Origin: Luminiphilus syltensis NOR5-1B
GTDB taxonomy: Bacteria; Pseudomonadota; Gammaproteobacteria; Pseudomonadales; Halieaceae
Length of the DNA stretch: 64,000 nucleotides
Direction of reading: 5' to 3'
Assembly: GCF_000158175.1 (NCBI RefSeq)
Contig: NZ_DS999411.1
Span: 3,124,749 to 3,188,748, forward strand
Shown here: piece after piece, positions 52,764-61,450 of the stretch
How positions within the stretch are numbered: position 1 is the stretch's first letter
Layout: the number at the start of each line of letters is the position of its first letter
Program-made: the position numbers and the translations under genes
The notes under the pieces: generated by a model
What the model saw: only the letters and a program-made list of their open reading frames with translations
Database searches by the model: none
What the model was told of the DNA's origin: nothing

Positions 52764-53960
52764 TTAGTAATCCAGCTTTTCTGGCGCCTGTACGGCATCA
52801 TGCAACGCCTGCAGGAACTGCGCACCAAGCACGCCGTCGACCACTCTGTGGTCACAGGACAGCGTCACGTTGACGCTGGACTGGGGCGCATCGCTGCCGG
52901 GTAAAACGCGGGGCGCTACGGAGCCTACCGCGAGAATCGCGACGGCGGGTGGGTTGATAATCGCGCAAAAGCGATCAATACCGTGCATACCCAGATTGGA
53001 AACGGTAAACGTCGCACCTTTGATGTCATCGGCGGCAAGACTGTTACTACTGGCCGCCTCGTGGAGTCGACGCGTCTCCGCGCCGATTTCGCTGGCGCTC
53101 TTTCCTCCCGCATCCCTGACAACCGGCGTGATCAAGCCGCTATCCACCTGCATCGCAACGGCGATATTCGATTTCCTGAAACGCAGGACCTCGTCACCCT
53201 GTAACTGGGCATTGACTTCGGGCACGGCCGCCAGTGCCTGTGCACAAGCCCGCAACATGTAGTCATTCAACGTCGCATTGCTGCCCGCCGCTTTGCGCGC
53301 AGCGCGAAACTCAACGAGTTGCGCCAGCGGCAGCGTTCGCTCGAGATAAAAGTGGGGAATATCGCGCTTCGCCTCGGTCAGACGTTTGGCCGCAGTTCGC
53401 TGTCGGCTGGTGAGTGCCACTCGCTCAAACTCGGGACCCGAGCTGGCGTCATCATTGAACAGACCGCGAGCCTTGGCGGCCTGCTCGATATCCTGAAGCG
53501 TAATGCGACCTTTACGTCCGGTGCCCTCGACCGAAGCGACATCGATCGACAACTGCATCGCCAGTGCTTCCGCCTTGGGTGAAATCGCCTTATTGGCGGC
53601 GGAGTGTTCAGATTTTGGCGTCGGCGCTGCCGAAGCACCTGGCGCGTCAGCCTTGGATTCGGCACCCGGAGCACTGCCGCCAATAAAGGCATCCACGGCA
53701 TCATCGCTGACCCCGGCATCGGCAATAACTGCCAACATGGCTCCGACAGGGTACAATTCACCGGTCTGCGCGATTATCCGACGCACGACACCTGCGGTAT
53801 CCACTTCAACTTCATTGGCGATCTTTTCGGTCTCAACGACGACGATGGCCTGCCCAGCGACAACCGCATCGCCCTCGGCAACCAACCATTCCTCTACGGT
53901 GCCATCCTGCATCTCCATGCCCCACTTGGGCATGGTGAAGGCCTTGATACTGTCAGTCAT
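52764..53960 (-). CDS. Dihydrolipoamide acyltransferase (E2) of a 2-oxoacid/acetoin dehydrogenase complex
   Basis: A 398-residue E2 component. The N-terminal lipoyl domain has the lipoylated Lys in VVETEKIANEVEV (~residue 43). An E3-binding domain follows a Pro/Ala-rich linker (KAISPKAEALAMQLSIDVASVEGTGRKGRITLQDIEQAA, ~120-160). The catalytic domain ends with TLSCDHRVVDGVLGAQFLQ, containing the His-x-x-x-Asp-Gly motif. GGGAAG lies before the ATG. It belongs with the E1-alpha and E1-beta genes upstream. No E3 (lipoamide dehydrogenase) gene is in the window, so a shared E3 must be used. Confidence 0.93.
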   Translation of the reverse strand: MTDSIKAFTMPKWGMEMQDGTVEEWLVAEGDAVVAGQAIVVVETEKIANEVEVDTAGVVRRIIAQTGELYPVGAMLAVIADAGVSDDAVDAFIGGSAPGAESKADAPGASAAPTPKSEHSAANKAISPKAEALAMQLSIDVASVEGTGRKGRITLQDIEQAAKARGLFNDDASSGPEFERVALTSRQRTAAKRLTEAKRDIPHFYLERTLPLAQLVEFRAARKAAGSNATLNDYMLRACAQALAAVPEVNAQLQGDEVLRFRKSNIAVAMQVDSGLITPVVRDAGGKSASEIGAETRRLHEAASSNSLAADDIKGATFTVSNLGMHGIDRFCAIINPPAVAILAVGSVAPRVLPGSDAPQSSVNVTLSCDHRVVDGVLGAQFLQALHDAVQAPEKLDY

Positions 53961-53983
53961 CGGATTGTCTTCCCATCATCGTA

Positions 53984-54418
53984 TTAGCTGATATCAGCAT
54001 TGACATCACCGGTGGTGACGTCGCGCAAAAATTCGTTGTCGAGGATAAATCGGATTTCACCTTCATCGCCGGTAAAAGCCACGGCGCCGCGACCCATGAA
54101 AATCATTTCGGTATCGATCTCGCATCGCGCCTGGGTATGGATCGAGCCGATCGGTTCATAACCATAGGTTCCTGCGGGGGCAGAGCCCACGTCGTAAAGA
54201 AGCTCACCCTTGGTCACGTAGTATTCTGAGTTACTCAGATGACGGTGCGGCGCGAAAGCAGCGCCAGCCTCCATCCGCACATAAAGCGTCCACTCCCCGC
54301 TTTGCATATTGCAGCGCAGAAGTTTGAACTGGGTGCCACCGCCCAGATCGCACCATTCCTTGTCGTCGACCTTGACGACGATATCGCCGAGGCCATGGGG
54401 GTCAGTAAGATCAGTCAT
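53984..54418 (-). CDS. Cupin, 2,4'-dihydroxyacetophenone-dioxygenase-like, copy 2
   Basis: A 144-residue single-domain cupin. The metal ligands are HxH in FAPHRHLSNSEYY (~75-77), Glu in SEYYVTKGELLY and His in GYEPIGSIHTQARCE. The layout, including FKLLRCNMQSGEWTLYVRMEAG and GTYGYEPIG, recalls the 2,4'-dihydroxyacetophenone dioxygenase family, which cleaves an alpha-hydroxyketone with O2. The ATG at 54418 has AAGGAG six bases upstream; the frame is open to 54454. It stands between E1-beta and E2, which is unusual, and is a paralogue of the gene at 56714-57166. Confidence 0.8.
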   Translation of the reverse strand: MTDLTDPHGLGDIVVKVDDKEWCDLGGGTQFKLLRCNMQSGEWTLYVRMEAGAAFAPHRHLSNSEYYVTKGELLYDVGSAPAGTYGYEPIGSIHTQARCEIDTEMIFMGRGAVAFTGDEGEIRFILDNEFLRDVTTGDVNADIS

Positions 54419-54457
54419 CGCAAACTCCTTAAATCGTTGGAATAGTTCTGGCAATGA

Positions 54458-55471
54458 TTAGCGATAGGCGTAAACACTCTCGATGGCGGCGCTGATACGC
54501 GCAGCTGTCGGTGCATACTCCGCCTCCAGAACCGGTGACGCCGGCACGGGCGTGTGCGGCGCAGTGACCTTTTTCACAGGCGCGCGCAGTGAAGAGAAGC
54601 CATCGCTGACAATCATGCTGGCGATTTCCGAAGCCATCGAACACATCGGCGTTGCCTCATCGACGACAACCACACGGCCGGTCTCTTCGACACTATCGAG
54701 GATCGTATCGACATCGAGTGGCGAGATGGTTCGCGGATCAATGACTGCGGTCGAGATGCCTTTTTCCTCTAGGGCCTCGGCAGCCTCAACAGCAAGTTTG
54801 ACCATCCGCCCCAGAGCGACGACGGTAACGTCGGAACCCTCGCGAACTACCCGCGCCTGACCCAGCGGGATCTGATAGCTCTCCTCAGGGACCTCATCCT
54901 TATCCCCGTAAAGCATTTTGTGCTCGCAAAAAATGACCGGATCGTTGTCTCGAATCGACTGGATGAGCAGGCCCTTGGCATCATACGCGCAGGAGGGCAG
55001 CACCACCTTGAGACCAGGGATGTGAGCGAAGATCGGATAGATCGCCTGTGAATGTTGCGGCCCCGAACCCATACCGGCACCGATCATCGTCCTGACCACC
55101 ATGGCGGCACCCTGCTGCCCACCAAACATGTAGCGAAATTTCGCTGCCTGATTATAAAGCTGATCGAAACAGACCCCGAAAAAGTCGGCGAACATCAACT
55201 CGGCGATGGGCCGCATACCCGTCAGTGCCGCACCAGCTGCAGCACCCATGATCGCCGACTCGGTGATCGGCGTGTCGATCACCCGGGCCTCGCCAAACTC
55301 ATTAAAAAGGCCTGCGGTCACACCCATAACACCGCCGGCGGCTTCAACATCATCGACGGGGCAGCCGCGCCCTCCGGCGACATCTTCCCCAATCAAAATA
55401 ACTTCCGGATCCCGGCGCATCTCGAGTCGCATCGCGTGGTTGATGGCTTCGCGCATTGTCATCTGTGGCAT
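54458..55471 (-). CDS. E1 beta subunit of a 2-oxoacid/acetoin dehydrogenase complex
   Basis: A 337-residue E1-beta protein. It opens MPQMTMREAINHAMRLEMRRDPEVILIGEDVAGGRG, with FNEFGEARVIDTPITESAIMGAAAGAALTGMRPIAELMFADF and GRVVVVDEATPMCSMASEIASMI, all typical. With E1-alpha it makes the TPP-dependent heterotetramer. AGGAAG precedes the ATG. The gene is 75 bp after E1-alpha and 39 bp before the second cupin. The split alpha/beta form is found in acetoin, branched-chain and pyruvate complexes; the cupin context favours an acetoin-like substrate. Confidence 0.93.
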   Translation of the reverse strand: MPQMTMREAINHAMRLEMRRDPEVILIGEDVAGGRGCPVDDVEAAGGVMGVTAGLFNEFGEARVIDTPITESAIMGAAAGAALTGMRPIAELMFADFFGVCFDQLYNQAAKFRYMFGGQQGAAMVVRTMIGAGMGSGPQHSQAIYPIFAHIPGLKVVLPSCAYDAKGLLIQSIRDNDPVIFCEHKMLYGDKDEVPEESYQIPLGQARVVREGSDVTVVALGRMVKLAVEAAEALEEKGISTAVIDPRTISPLDVDTILDSVEETGRVVVVDEATPMCSMASEIASMIVSDGFSSLRAPVKKVTAPHTPVPASPVLEAEYAPTAARISAAIESVYAYR

Positions 55472-55546
55472 TTAGATTCTTCCTGTTAATTTGTTTGACC
55501 GACGGTCACTTGACGTAACCCCGAACTGAGAATTCGTGGTCAATGG

Positions 55547-56518
55547 TCAGTCATAAACCTCGTAAACATCCGTCAGCAGATCCGCAGGCTCTGGCTGTGG
55601 TGCCGCTTTGGCAGCAGCCATGGCCTTCTCAACATGCTCAAGTGACTCGGCATCAATCGCATCGAAATCGGACTGGGTGAGCCCGGTCTCAGCGATGACC
55701 CGGTCGCGGAACAGGAGTATGGGGTCGCGATTCTTTTCAAGGTCGGCAATTTCTTCCTTGGTGCGGTAACTTTGCGGATCGCCTTCAAAGTGGCCGTACC
55801 AGCGCGGTGCGATACATTCGATCGACACGGGACCCTTACCCGATCGCGCGTGCTGGGTGGCCTCCGCCATCGCCTCGTACACCGCGAAGTAATCGGTACC
55901 ATCAACCTTGTGCGCGGGCATCCCGAACGCCCCCGCCCGGGCCGCAATATCGCCACTGCCGCAGTGGTAATCGACTCCGGTCATCTCCGCGTAACCGTTG
56001 TTTTCATAAACAAATATCGCCGGGAGCTTGAGCACTACCGCCAGATTCATGGCTTCAAAGACCGTGCCCTGGTTGGACGCGCCATCACCGATAAAAGCGA
56101 TCGATACCTTGTCGGTACCCCGGGTCTTGGCCGTCAGCGCCGCGCCCACAGCCAATGGTGCCGAGCCACCGACAATGGCGTTCGCACCGAGCATGCCTTT
56201 CTTCAGATCGGCGATATGCATCGAGCCGCCCTTTCCGTGGCAAAGCCCGTCCTGGCGGCAAAAAATCTCAAGGGCCATGTCCTCAATGGCACACCCCTTG
56301 GCGATGCAGTGACCATGACCCCGGTGAGTACTGGCGATATAGTCCTCATCGGAAAGGTGAGCACAGACACCGGCTCCAATCGCTTCTTCCCCACAGTACA
56401 TGTGCATAAAACCCGGCAGGGTTCCCGCCATAAATTCACGCCGGCCAATCTCATCAAAATTGCGCATGTGACGCATGGTCCGGTAGGCCGTTTTGAGCTC
56501 CTGCTCACTAAAATCCAT
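55547..56518 (-). CDS. E1 alpha subunit of a 2-oxoacid/acetoin dehydrogenase complex
   Basis: A 323-residue thiamine-diphosphate subunit. The TPP/Mg2+ motif is FIGDGASNQGTVFEAMNLAVVLKLPAIFVYENN (~residues 145-178), and the phospho-loop region (GKGGSMHI; RTKEEIADLEKNRDP) is present. The small size matches acetoin-type E1-alpha rather than the larger branched-chain subunits. AGGAG lies before the ATG. It follows the first cupin after 195 bp and precedes E1-beta. Confidence 0.93.
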   Translation of the reverse strand: MDFSEQELKTAYRTMRHMRNFDEIGRREFMAGTLPGFMHMYCGEEAIGAGVCAHLSDEDYIASTHRGHGHCIAKGCAIEDMALEIFCRQDGLCHGKGGSMHIADLKKGMLGANAIVGGSAPLAVGAALTAKTRGTDKVSIAFIGDGASNQGTVFEAMNLAVVLKLPAIFVYENNGYAEMTGVDYHCGSGDIAARAGAFGMPAHKVDGTDYFAVYEAMAEATQHARSGKGPVSIECIAPRWYGHFEGDPQSYRTKEEIADLEKNRDPILLFRDRVIAETGLTQSDFDAIDAESLEHVEKAMAAAKAAPQPEPADLLTDVYEVYD

Positions 56519-56713
56519 TCAACACGCTCCTATTAAGTACTGGGGTTGGACACGGCGTTCAGCATGATGCAGTGGTACTACATTGCCGAAAAATCCCGCA
56601 TTCCGATGGTCTAAAACCGGCCGCGACAATCGCCACGTCCGAAAATTACTCGCCGACTTCAACGGCCACTCCGCCCACATTGACCGAAATTGCCACTGGT
56701 CCGTCAGATGTAA

Positions 56714-57166
56714 CTAGGGGTCAATGATATTTTCTGGCACCTCGCCCTCCCAGGCGCTCTTGAAAAAGGCCAGGTCACCGATGAACAGGGTTTTATCGTT
56801 TTCATCGAGATACGAGACGGGTCCGTGCCCCATATACAAAAACTCGGTGATCTCATCGCCACCGGCCTCTTCATGGATTTCACCGATCTCTTCATAACCG
56901 TAGACGCCCGCACCCGCCTGCCCACGTTCAAATTTGAGGACACCTTTGATGATAAAAAATTCGGCGGGAGTAATATGCTTGTGGCGGGCAAATTTTACAC
57001 CCGGCTGCAGCTGTACGTAGAGCACCCAGTCACCGGTGACCTCGCAGTAGCGCAGTAATTTGAATTTGACGCCCTCCGCCAGATCTACCCAGTCAATCTT
57101 GTTGATATCCGCAAGCATGGCGCCGCGCACACCGGGGTCGTGGTTCTCAGTCGCTTCTCGATACAT
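56714..57166 (-). CDS. Cupin, 2,4'-dihydroxyacetophenone-dioxygenase-like, copy 1
   Basis: A 150-residue cupin and paralogue of the 53984 gene. It has HxH in FARHKHITPAEFF (~72-74), Glu in AEFFIIKGVL, and a His in GYEEIGEIHEEAGGDEIT. The FKLLRYCEVTGDWVLYVQLQPG start and GVYGYEEIG are shared. It is the first gene of the downstream operon, with a promoter predicted at 57224-57253 and a terminator of the upstream unit behind it. It may oxidise an intermediate before the E1/E2 complex. The start has only a weak AAGAAG site. Confidence 0.8.
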   Translation of the reverse strand: MYREATENHDPGVRGAMLADINKIDWVDLAEGVKFKLLRYCEVTGDWVLYVQLQPGVKFARHKHITPAEFFIIKGVLKFERGQAGAGVYGYEEIGEIHEEAGGDEITEFLYMGHGPVSYLDENDKTLFIGDLAFFKSAWEGEVPENIIDP

Positions 57167-57223
57167 AAACGTTGACTTCTTTTGACGGCTTTATTATGTC
57201 GTGGATTCACTTTTTATAGCCCG

Positions 57224-57253
57224 AGAATAGCACCGTTTTTGAAGCCAGTTCAA
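57224..57253 (-). promoter_or_regulatory. Predicted sigma-70 promoter of the cupin-E1-E2 operon
   Basis: On the minus strand TTGAAC and TATTCT are separated by 18 bp, with the -10 hexamer 58 bp before the ATG of the first cupin. It lies directly after the terminator of the preceding unit. A regulator is not identified. Confidence 0.38.
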
Positions 57254-57343
57254 AAGCCAGGAATCGCTTTATCAGGACGACCGGGCAGTCGCCTTCGTCC
57301 GGAATTTCATCAAAGCAAAGGGCGGGCACCACCACCAAAACTG

Positions 57344-57367
57344 AAAAAGCCCGATAAATCGGGCTTT
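57344..57367 (-). terminator. Rho-independent terminator after the acyl-CoA dehydrogenase gene
   Basis: A 10-bp perfect stem AAAGCCCGAT/ATCGGGCTTT with a tiny loop, followed on the minus strand by a U-run (A-run at 57344-57348). It separates the acyl-CoA dehydrogenase unit from the cupin-E1-E2 unit. Confidence 0.82.
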
Positions 57368-57415
57368 GTAACACTAGATATGGCTCGCCGACGCGCAGCG
57401 AAAACCGCCCGACAG

Positions 57416-58594
57416 CTATACCGGGTGGCGCTTGACCCACTGTTTGGCAATGATCATACGCTGCATCTCATTGGTGCCCTCGCCAATGCACATGAGCAGT
57501 GAATCTCGATAATAACGCTCGATCTCATACTCCTTGGAATAGCCGTAACCGCCGTGAATCCGCATCGACTCTTCCGAATTACGGACCGCCGCCTCTGAGG
57601 CAAAGTACTTCGCCATACCCGCTTCCATGTCGCAGCGTTGACCGCTGTCATAGGCATCGGCAGCATCGAGCGTCATCAGGCGAGCCGCGCGGGCGCGGGT
57701 GGCCATTTCACCTAATTTGAGCTGGATGGCCTGGTGCTCACAAATCGGCTTGCCCATGGTGTGGCGGGTCTGCGCGTACTCGGTTGCCAGGCGCAGAGAG
57801 CCGTCGCAAAGCCCAACCCCCCGGGCGGCCACATTGATTCGACCCAACTCGAGACCACCCGTGGCCTGGAAGAAACCTTTTCCTTCTTCGCCGCCGATCA
57901 AATGATCCGCCGACAATCGATAGTCCTCGAACACCAACTCAGCACTGTCGATGGCGTTATAGCCGAGCTTCTTGAGTTTCTTGCCTACCGTGAACCCTTC
58001 GCCCTTGGGCGCGATAAACAGACTCATCCCCTTATAACGCGGGTCAGCATTGGGGTCGGTTTTCACCAGAAGTGCTACCGCACTGCCTTGGATGCCATTG
58101 GTAATCCACGTTTTGGTGCCGTTAATCACGTAGTCGTCGCCATCGCGAACCGCTGTGGTTCGAATCGCCTGCAGATCGGTTCCCGCATTGGGCTCGGTCA
58201 GGGCGAGGCCGCCACGAATCTCGCCGCTGGCAAAACGCGGTAGCCAGTGAGACTTCTGGGCCTCGGTACCAAATCGCTCCATGGCCGCCGCCATCATGAG
58301 GTGCGAATTGAAAATACCGGTGATCGCCATCCAGTAGGAGGATATCCGCATCACAATTTCGGCATAGGTGCGTGCGGGAAGTCCCAGTCCGCCATACTCC
58401 GGACTGATGGTTGCGCCGAACAGGCCCATTTCGGTCATCTGCTCAACCAGTTCCGCAGGCCAAACGTCATCGTGATCAAATTTCATCGCCACCGGGGCCA
58501 CTTCTTTTTCCACCCAGCGCTCAATAGCCTCGACCAGTGCGCGCTCGTCATCGCTATCGATGTGCGTCCCTCGGGCTGCCGTCGTGTCCGACAT
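57416..58594 (-). CDS. Acyl-CoA dehydrogenase
   Basis: A 392-residue FAD enzyme that introduces an alpha,beta double bond in an acyl-CoA. The family blocks are EYGGLGLPARTYAEIVMRIS, ALTEPNAGTDLQAIRTTAVRDGDDYVINGTKTWITNG (substrate/FAD), the GRINVAARGVGLCDGSLRLATEYAQTR helix and IHGGYGYSKEYEIERYYRD. The catalytic base is the Glu in CIGEGTNEMQR near the C-terminus. GGAG lies before the ATG. It is the last gene of the upstream unit, 48 bp after MaoC. With MaoC and CitE it makes a desaturation-hydration-cleavage series. Confidence 0.94.
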   Translation of the reverse strand: MSDTTAARGTHIDSDDERALVEAIERWVEKEVAPVAMKFDHDDVWPAELVEQMTEMGLFGATISPEYGGLGLPARTYAEIVMRISSYWMAITGIFNSHLMMAAAMERFGTEAQKSHWLPRFASGEIRGGLALTEPNAGTDLQAIRTTAVRDGDDYVINGTKTWITNGIQGSAVALLVKTDPNADPRYKGMSLFIAPKGEGFTVGKKLKKLGYNAIDSAELVFEDYRLSADHLIGGEEGKGFFQATGGLELGRINVAARGVGLCDGSLRLATEYAQTRHTMGKPICEHQAIQLKLGEMATRARAARLMTLDAADAYDSGQRCDMEAGMAKYFASEAAVRNSEESMRIHGGYGYSKEYEIERYYRDSLLMCIGEGTNEMQRMIIAKQWVKRHPV

Positions 58595-58642
58595 CTCAAA
58601 TCTCCATTGTAGTAAGTAACTGTTTAAATAGTGAGCAGGTGC

Positions 58643-59152
58643 TTAGTCGTCCGCATTACCGAAGCCGCGTTTCCATACCAGTACACTGCGTTCAAAGGAG
58701 CACACCTCAACACCGTCCTGGTTTCGGCCGATACTTTTTACAGTGACAATGCCCTGCTCGGGGCGCTTCTTTGATTCGCGCGTTGCCAGTACTTCGCTTT
58801 CCGCATAGAGCGTGTCGCCGGGAAACAGGGGATGCGGCAACTTGATGTCACCCCAGCCGAGATTGGCGATGGCTTTCTGGCTGATATCGGAAACGCTCAT
58901 CCCTACCACCAGGGCCACGGTGAATGGCGAACACACCAGCGGCTTACCAAACTCCGTATTTTTGGCGTACTCGTAGTCAAAGTGTGCCGGATGCGTATTC
59001 ATCGTCAGCAAGGTAAACCAGACATTATCGGTGTCGGTAATGGTTCTCCCGGGGCGATGCTCGTAAACATCACCCACTTTAAAATCCTCCAGATAACGAC
59101 CGAATGTCTCGCGGTAACGACCCTTCGATACTTCTACAACCCCATCACGCAT
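58643..59152 (-). CDS. MaoC-family (R)-hydratase
   Basis: A 169-residue hot-dog protein that hydrates an enoyl-CoA. The substrate-side segment is TMNTHPAHFDYEYAKNTEFGKPLVCSPF, with the catalytic Asp/His region, and the double-hot-dog core LPHPLFPGDTLYAESEVLATRESKKRPEQGIVTV follows. The Asp and His of the MaoC hydratase motif are visible (TDNVWFTLL..THPAHFD). The start overlaps the CitE-like gene by 8 bp with AAGGGG upstream. The MaoC-plus-CitE pairing recalls itaconyl- or mesaconyl-CoA hydratase with citramalyl- or methylmalyl-CoA lyase. Confidence 0.9.
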   Translation of the reverse strand: MRDGVVEVSKGRYRETFGRYLEDFKVGDVYEHRPGRTITDTDNVWFTLLTMNTHPAHFDYEYAKNTEFGKPLVCSPFTVALVVGMSVSDISQKAIANLGWGDIKLPHPLFPGDTLYAESEVLATRESKKRPEQGIVTVKSIGRNQDGVEVCSFERSVLVWKRGFGNADD

Positions 59153-59996
59153 TGCCTGCCCCTTCGTTTAATTTTAAAAGTGATTCCATTCGGCGGACGA
59201 TCGGCTCATCCAGCATCACGCCCTGGTGCATGATGGCCCCCCCGCCCGCCTGGTGATACGCGGCCACTGCCTGGGCCGCACGCTCGAGCTCGGAAGCCGT
59301 CGGTTTGAGTGCGGTTTTGACAATCGCGGCCTGATTCGGGTGGATAAGCGCCTTGGCAGAAAACCCCAGCGACTTGACGCGCTGGGTCTCTTCTTCGAGA
59401 CCCGTGTCATCCTTGATGTGGATATAGGGCACGTCGACGGCTCTGACGCCCGCTTCAACACACTGCATCACAAAACGACTGCGGGCGTGAAACAGGGGCT
59501 CCCAGGCGAGATCAACACCCATCTGACTGGAGAAGTCACCGCCTCCGAACATCACGTTGGCGACATTGGCGCTCTGACCGATAGCGACTACCGCAGAAAG
59601 CCCTTTCACCGTCTCTACAATCGGTACCACCGACACTGCTTTTCCATTGAAGGCGGCATTGAAGATGTCGAGCTCTACCGGACTTTCCACCATCGGCACC
59701 AGGACAATTCCCGGACTCGAATCGGTGCCAGAGAATGCGAGCAAATCCTGCAGACCCGCCCGCGTGCGCAAACCATTGATTCTGACCGCGGTACGAACCG
59801 TTGCATCGGTCGCTAAAAAATGAAGCACCCCCTCTCGGGCAGCGTCCTTTTCTGCCTCGGGTACTGCATCTTCAAGATCGATAGCCACGATATCCGCATC
59901 TGTGGCATGGGCCTTGGCGACCCGGTCCATACGACTACCGGGCACAAATAGCAGCGTCTGAAAGGCAAGGCTCAGCGCAGTAGCATCAGTGGGCAT
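59145..59996 (-). CDS. HpcH/HpaI/CitE-family CoA-ester lyase
   Basis: A 283-residue TIM-barrel lyase with retro-Claisen cleavage of a beta-hydroxyacyl-CoA. Features are LLFVPGSRMDRVAKA, the metal-binding AIDLEDAVPEAEKDAARE (~35-50), NVMFGGGDFSSQMGVDLAWEPL and AKALIHPNQAAIV. The product may be acetyl-CoA, glyoxylate or pyruvate, depending on the substrate. The start overlaps the alpha/beta-hydrolase-fold gene by 11 bp, and the end overlaps MaoC by 8 bp, so this is a tightly coupled operon. Confidence 0.9.
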   Translation of the reverse strand: MPTDATALSLAFQTLLFVPGSRMDRVAKAHATDADIVAIDLEDAVPEAEKDAAREGVLHFLATDATVRTAVRINGLRTRAGLQDLLAFSGTDSSPGIVLVPMVESPVELDIFNAAFNGKAVSVVPIVETVKGLSAVVAIGQSANVANVMFGGGDFSSQMGVDLAWEPLFHARSRFVMQCVEAGVRAVDVPYIHIKDDTGLEEETQRVKSLGFSAKALIHPNQAAIVKTALKPTASELERAAQAVAAYHQAGGGAIMHQGVMLDEPIVRRMESLLKLNEGAGNA

Positions 59997-60792
59997 TCAG
60001 GAAACCCAGCAATTCGCTGCCGAAGCGTTGGCGCTGATCTTTTCCCGCGAGGACGTGTGCCGCATCCTCAAATTTCACACCCACCGCGTTCGGCAGTGCG
60101 TCTTCAATCGGCTGGGTCACACGAGGTCCTGTGACCACATCCATTTCCGCATGCAATACGAATGCGGGGACCGTTACCGATCTCAGGTCCTCAATAGCAT
60201 CGTAATCAACGCTCGCCTCAATAAAGCGCCGGTGGGTATCGAGGTTTCCTTTAAGCTCTTTCCATGGCCCGTTTTCACCCAGCAATCGATCGATATTGGC
60301 ATCGTAAAAATCGGGATCAAAGGACATCGCACAGGCAAAACGCTGGAAATCAGCCCAGCCCATTTTCTCGTGGATATCCAGAAACAACCTGAGATGTTCG
60401 CGCAGCATGGCATCGACTTTTGCCCAGGCGCCGGTATTGATCAGTGTTCTTGCCAGATCCGGTCGCCGGATCGCAATCTGCTGGCAGATGCAGGCGCCAA
60501 TCCCCACCATGCCCAGCAGATGAACATTCTTCAGTCCCAGGTGGTCGAGGATGGCGATGGCATCTTCCGCGTAAAGGCCCATTGTCGCCGGTGTTTCCAG
60601 ATTATCAGTCGACTCGGCGAGACCGCGGTAATCCATGATGATGACCTGATACTGATCGATCAGCCCGAAGGGCAGACCCCGTTCTTCACCATGACAGAAG
60701 GTGCCCCAACCGCCCAGACACAGAACAGGATCGCCTTCACCAATCACCTCGTAGTAAATCTGCGCGCCGTCCCTGGTTTCAAGCGTTGCCAT
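59986..60792 (-). CDS. Alpha/beta-hydrolase-fold protein lacking the usual Ser nucleophile
   Basis: A 268-residue alpha/beta hydrolase-fold protein with the typical start TRDGAQIYYEVIGEGDPVLCLGGWGTFCHGEER and DYRGLAES. At the nucleophile elbow the sequence is HLLGMVGIGACICQQIA. The usual G-x-S-x-G serine is Val (codon GTG). The acid (Asp in LHAEMDVVTGPRV) and His (FEDAAHVLAG) are present. The ATG at 60792 is preferred, because the frame to 60933 lies inside the upstream amidase gene. It overlaps that amidase by 14 bp, so it is in the operon. It may be a non-hydrolytic relative, or use another residue. Confidence 0.82.
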   Translation of the reverse strand: MATLETRDGAQIYYEVIGEGDPVLCLGGWGTFCHGEERGLPFGLIDQYQVIIMDYRGLAESTDNLETPATMGLYAEDAIAILDHLGLKNVHLLGMVGIGACICQQIAIRRPDLARTLINTGAWAKVDAMLREHLRLFLDIHEKMGWADFQRFACAMSFDPDFYDANIDRLLGENGPWKELKGNLDTHRRFIEASVDYDAIEDLRSVTVPAFVLHAEMDVVTGPRVTQPIEDALPNAVGVKFEDAAHVLAGKDQRQRFGSELLGFLNAH

Positions 60793-61450
60793 TGGTCTGG
60801 TCCCCATACAATGTGTTGAGCGCGAGGCGCACCTGCTCACTGGGCATGACGTCGGCGTATCGTCGACTGACATCGCGCAGATTGGCGCGATGCGCCTCCA
60901 GTTCCTGATCACCGCAGCAGTCCTCGGGGACAATCACCCGATAACCGTGCGAAAAGGCGTCGACAATGGTTGCGCGAACACAGCCACTGGTCGTGGCACC
61001 GGTAATCAAAACGGTATCGACACCCTGCTTATTAAGAAACGTATTCAGTGGTGTTCCAAAAAACATGGAGGGTGCGCTTTTAATAAAATGGAAATCGGTT
61101 TTACCGGCAAGACGCGGATCCGTTTCAAGACTTTTATCCCCGTAAAACATATCGTTGTAAACAGCGCCGATCTTCCACCGCGCCATATCGCCCTCGCTGT
61201 GCCAACCGATCGAGCAACTGGCAACCGGAACCCCGAGTGGCCGCGCAAAATCAATAAGCTGCGCGGTCTGATCTACCGCGCTGCTGACATGTTCTGAACG
61301 CCCCATCGGATAGTCGGGGTCGGTGAAGGCCCGCTGAAAATCAACGACCAGAATCGCCGCGTGGGTCCCAAACCCCATGTCGCGGGCCGCGTAGGAAGCC
61401 GCGGCAAAGGCGTCGCCACCTGCTCCCGATGGATCCGATACTGACGACAC
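60779..61450 (-). CDS. Isochorismatase-family amidase, N-carbamoylsarcosine-amidohydrolase-like
   Basis: A 223-residue cysteine hydrolase. The nucleophile Cys is in LITGATTSGCVRATIVDAFSHGYRVIVPEDCCGD (~residue 163), and the triad Asp in AAILVVDFQRAFTD (~41). The likely Lys lies in the central part. The frame starts with a GTG at 61450, directly after the HyuB stop, with only weak ribosome evidence. Placed after hydantoinase-type HyuA/HyuB, it may hydrolyse an N-carbamoyl amino acid or amide, as in N-methylhydantoin and creatinine breakdown. Other amides, such as maleamate, are possible. Confidence 0.87.
   Translation of the reverse strand: MSSVSDPSGAGGDAFAAASYAARDMGFGTHAAILVVDFQRAFTDPDYPMGRSEHVSSAVDQTAQLIDFARPLGVPVASCSIGWHSEGDMARWKIGAVYNDMFYGDKSLETDPRLAGKTDFHFIKSAPSMFFGTPLNTFLNKQGVDTVLITGATTSGCVRATIVDAFSHGYRVIVPEDCCGDQELEAHRANLRDVSRRYADVMPSEQVRLALNTLYGDQTNGNA

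Noticed and set aside
55772-56536. A 254-codon open frame opposite E1-alpha
   Set aside because: It lies entirely antisense to a clear TPP-enzyme gene and shows no protein-like features.
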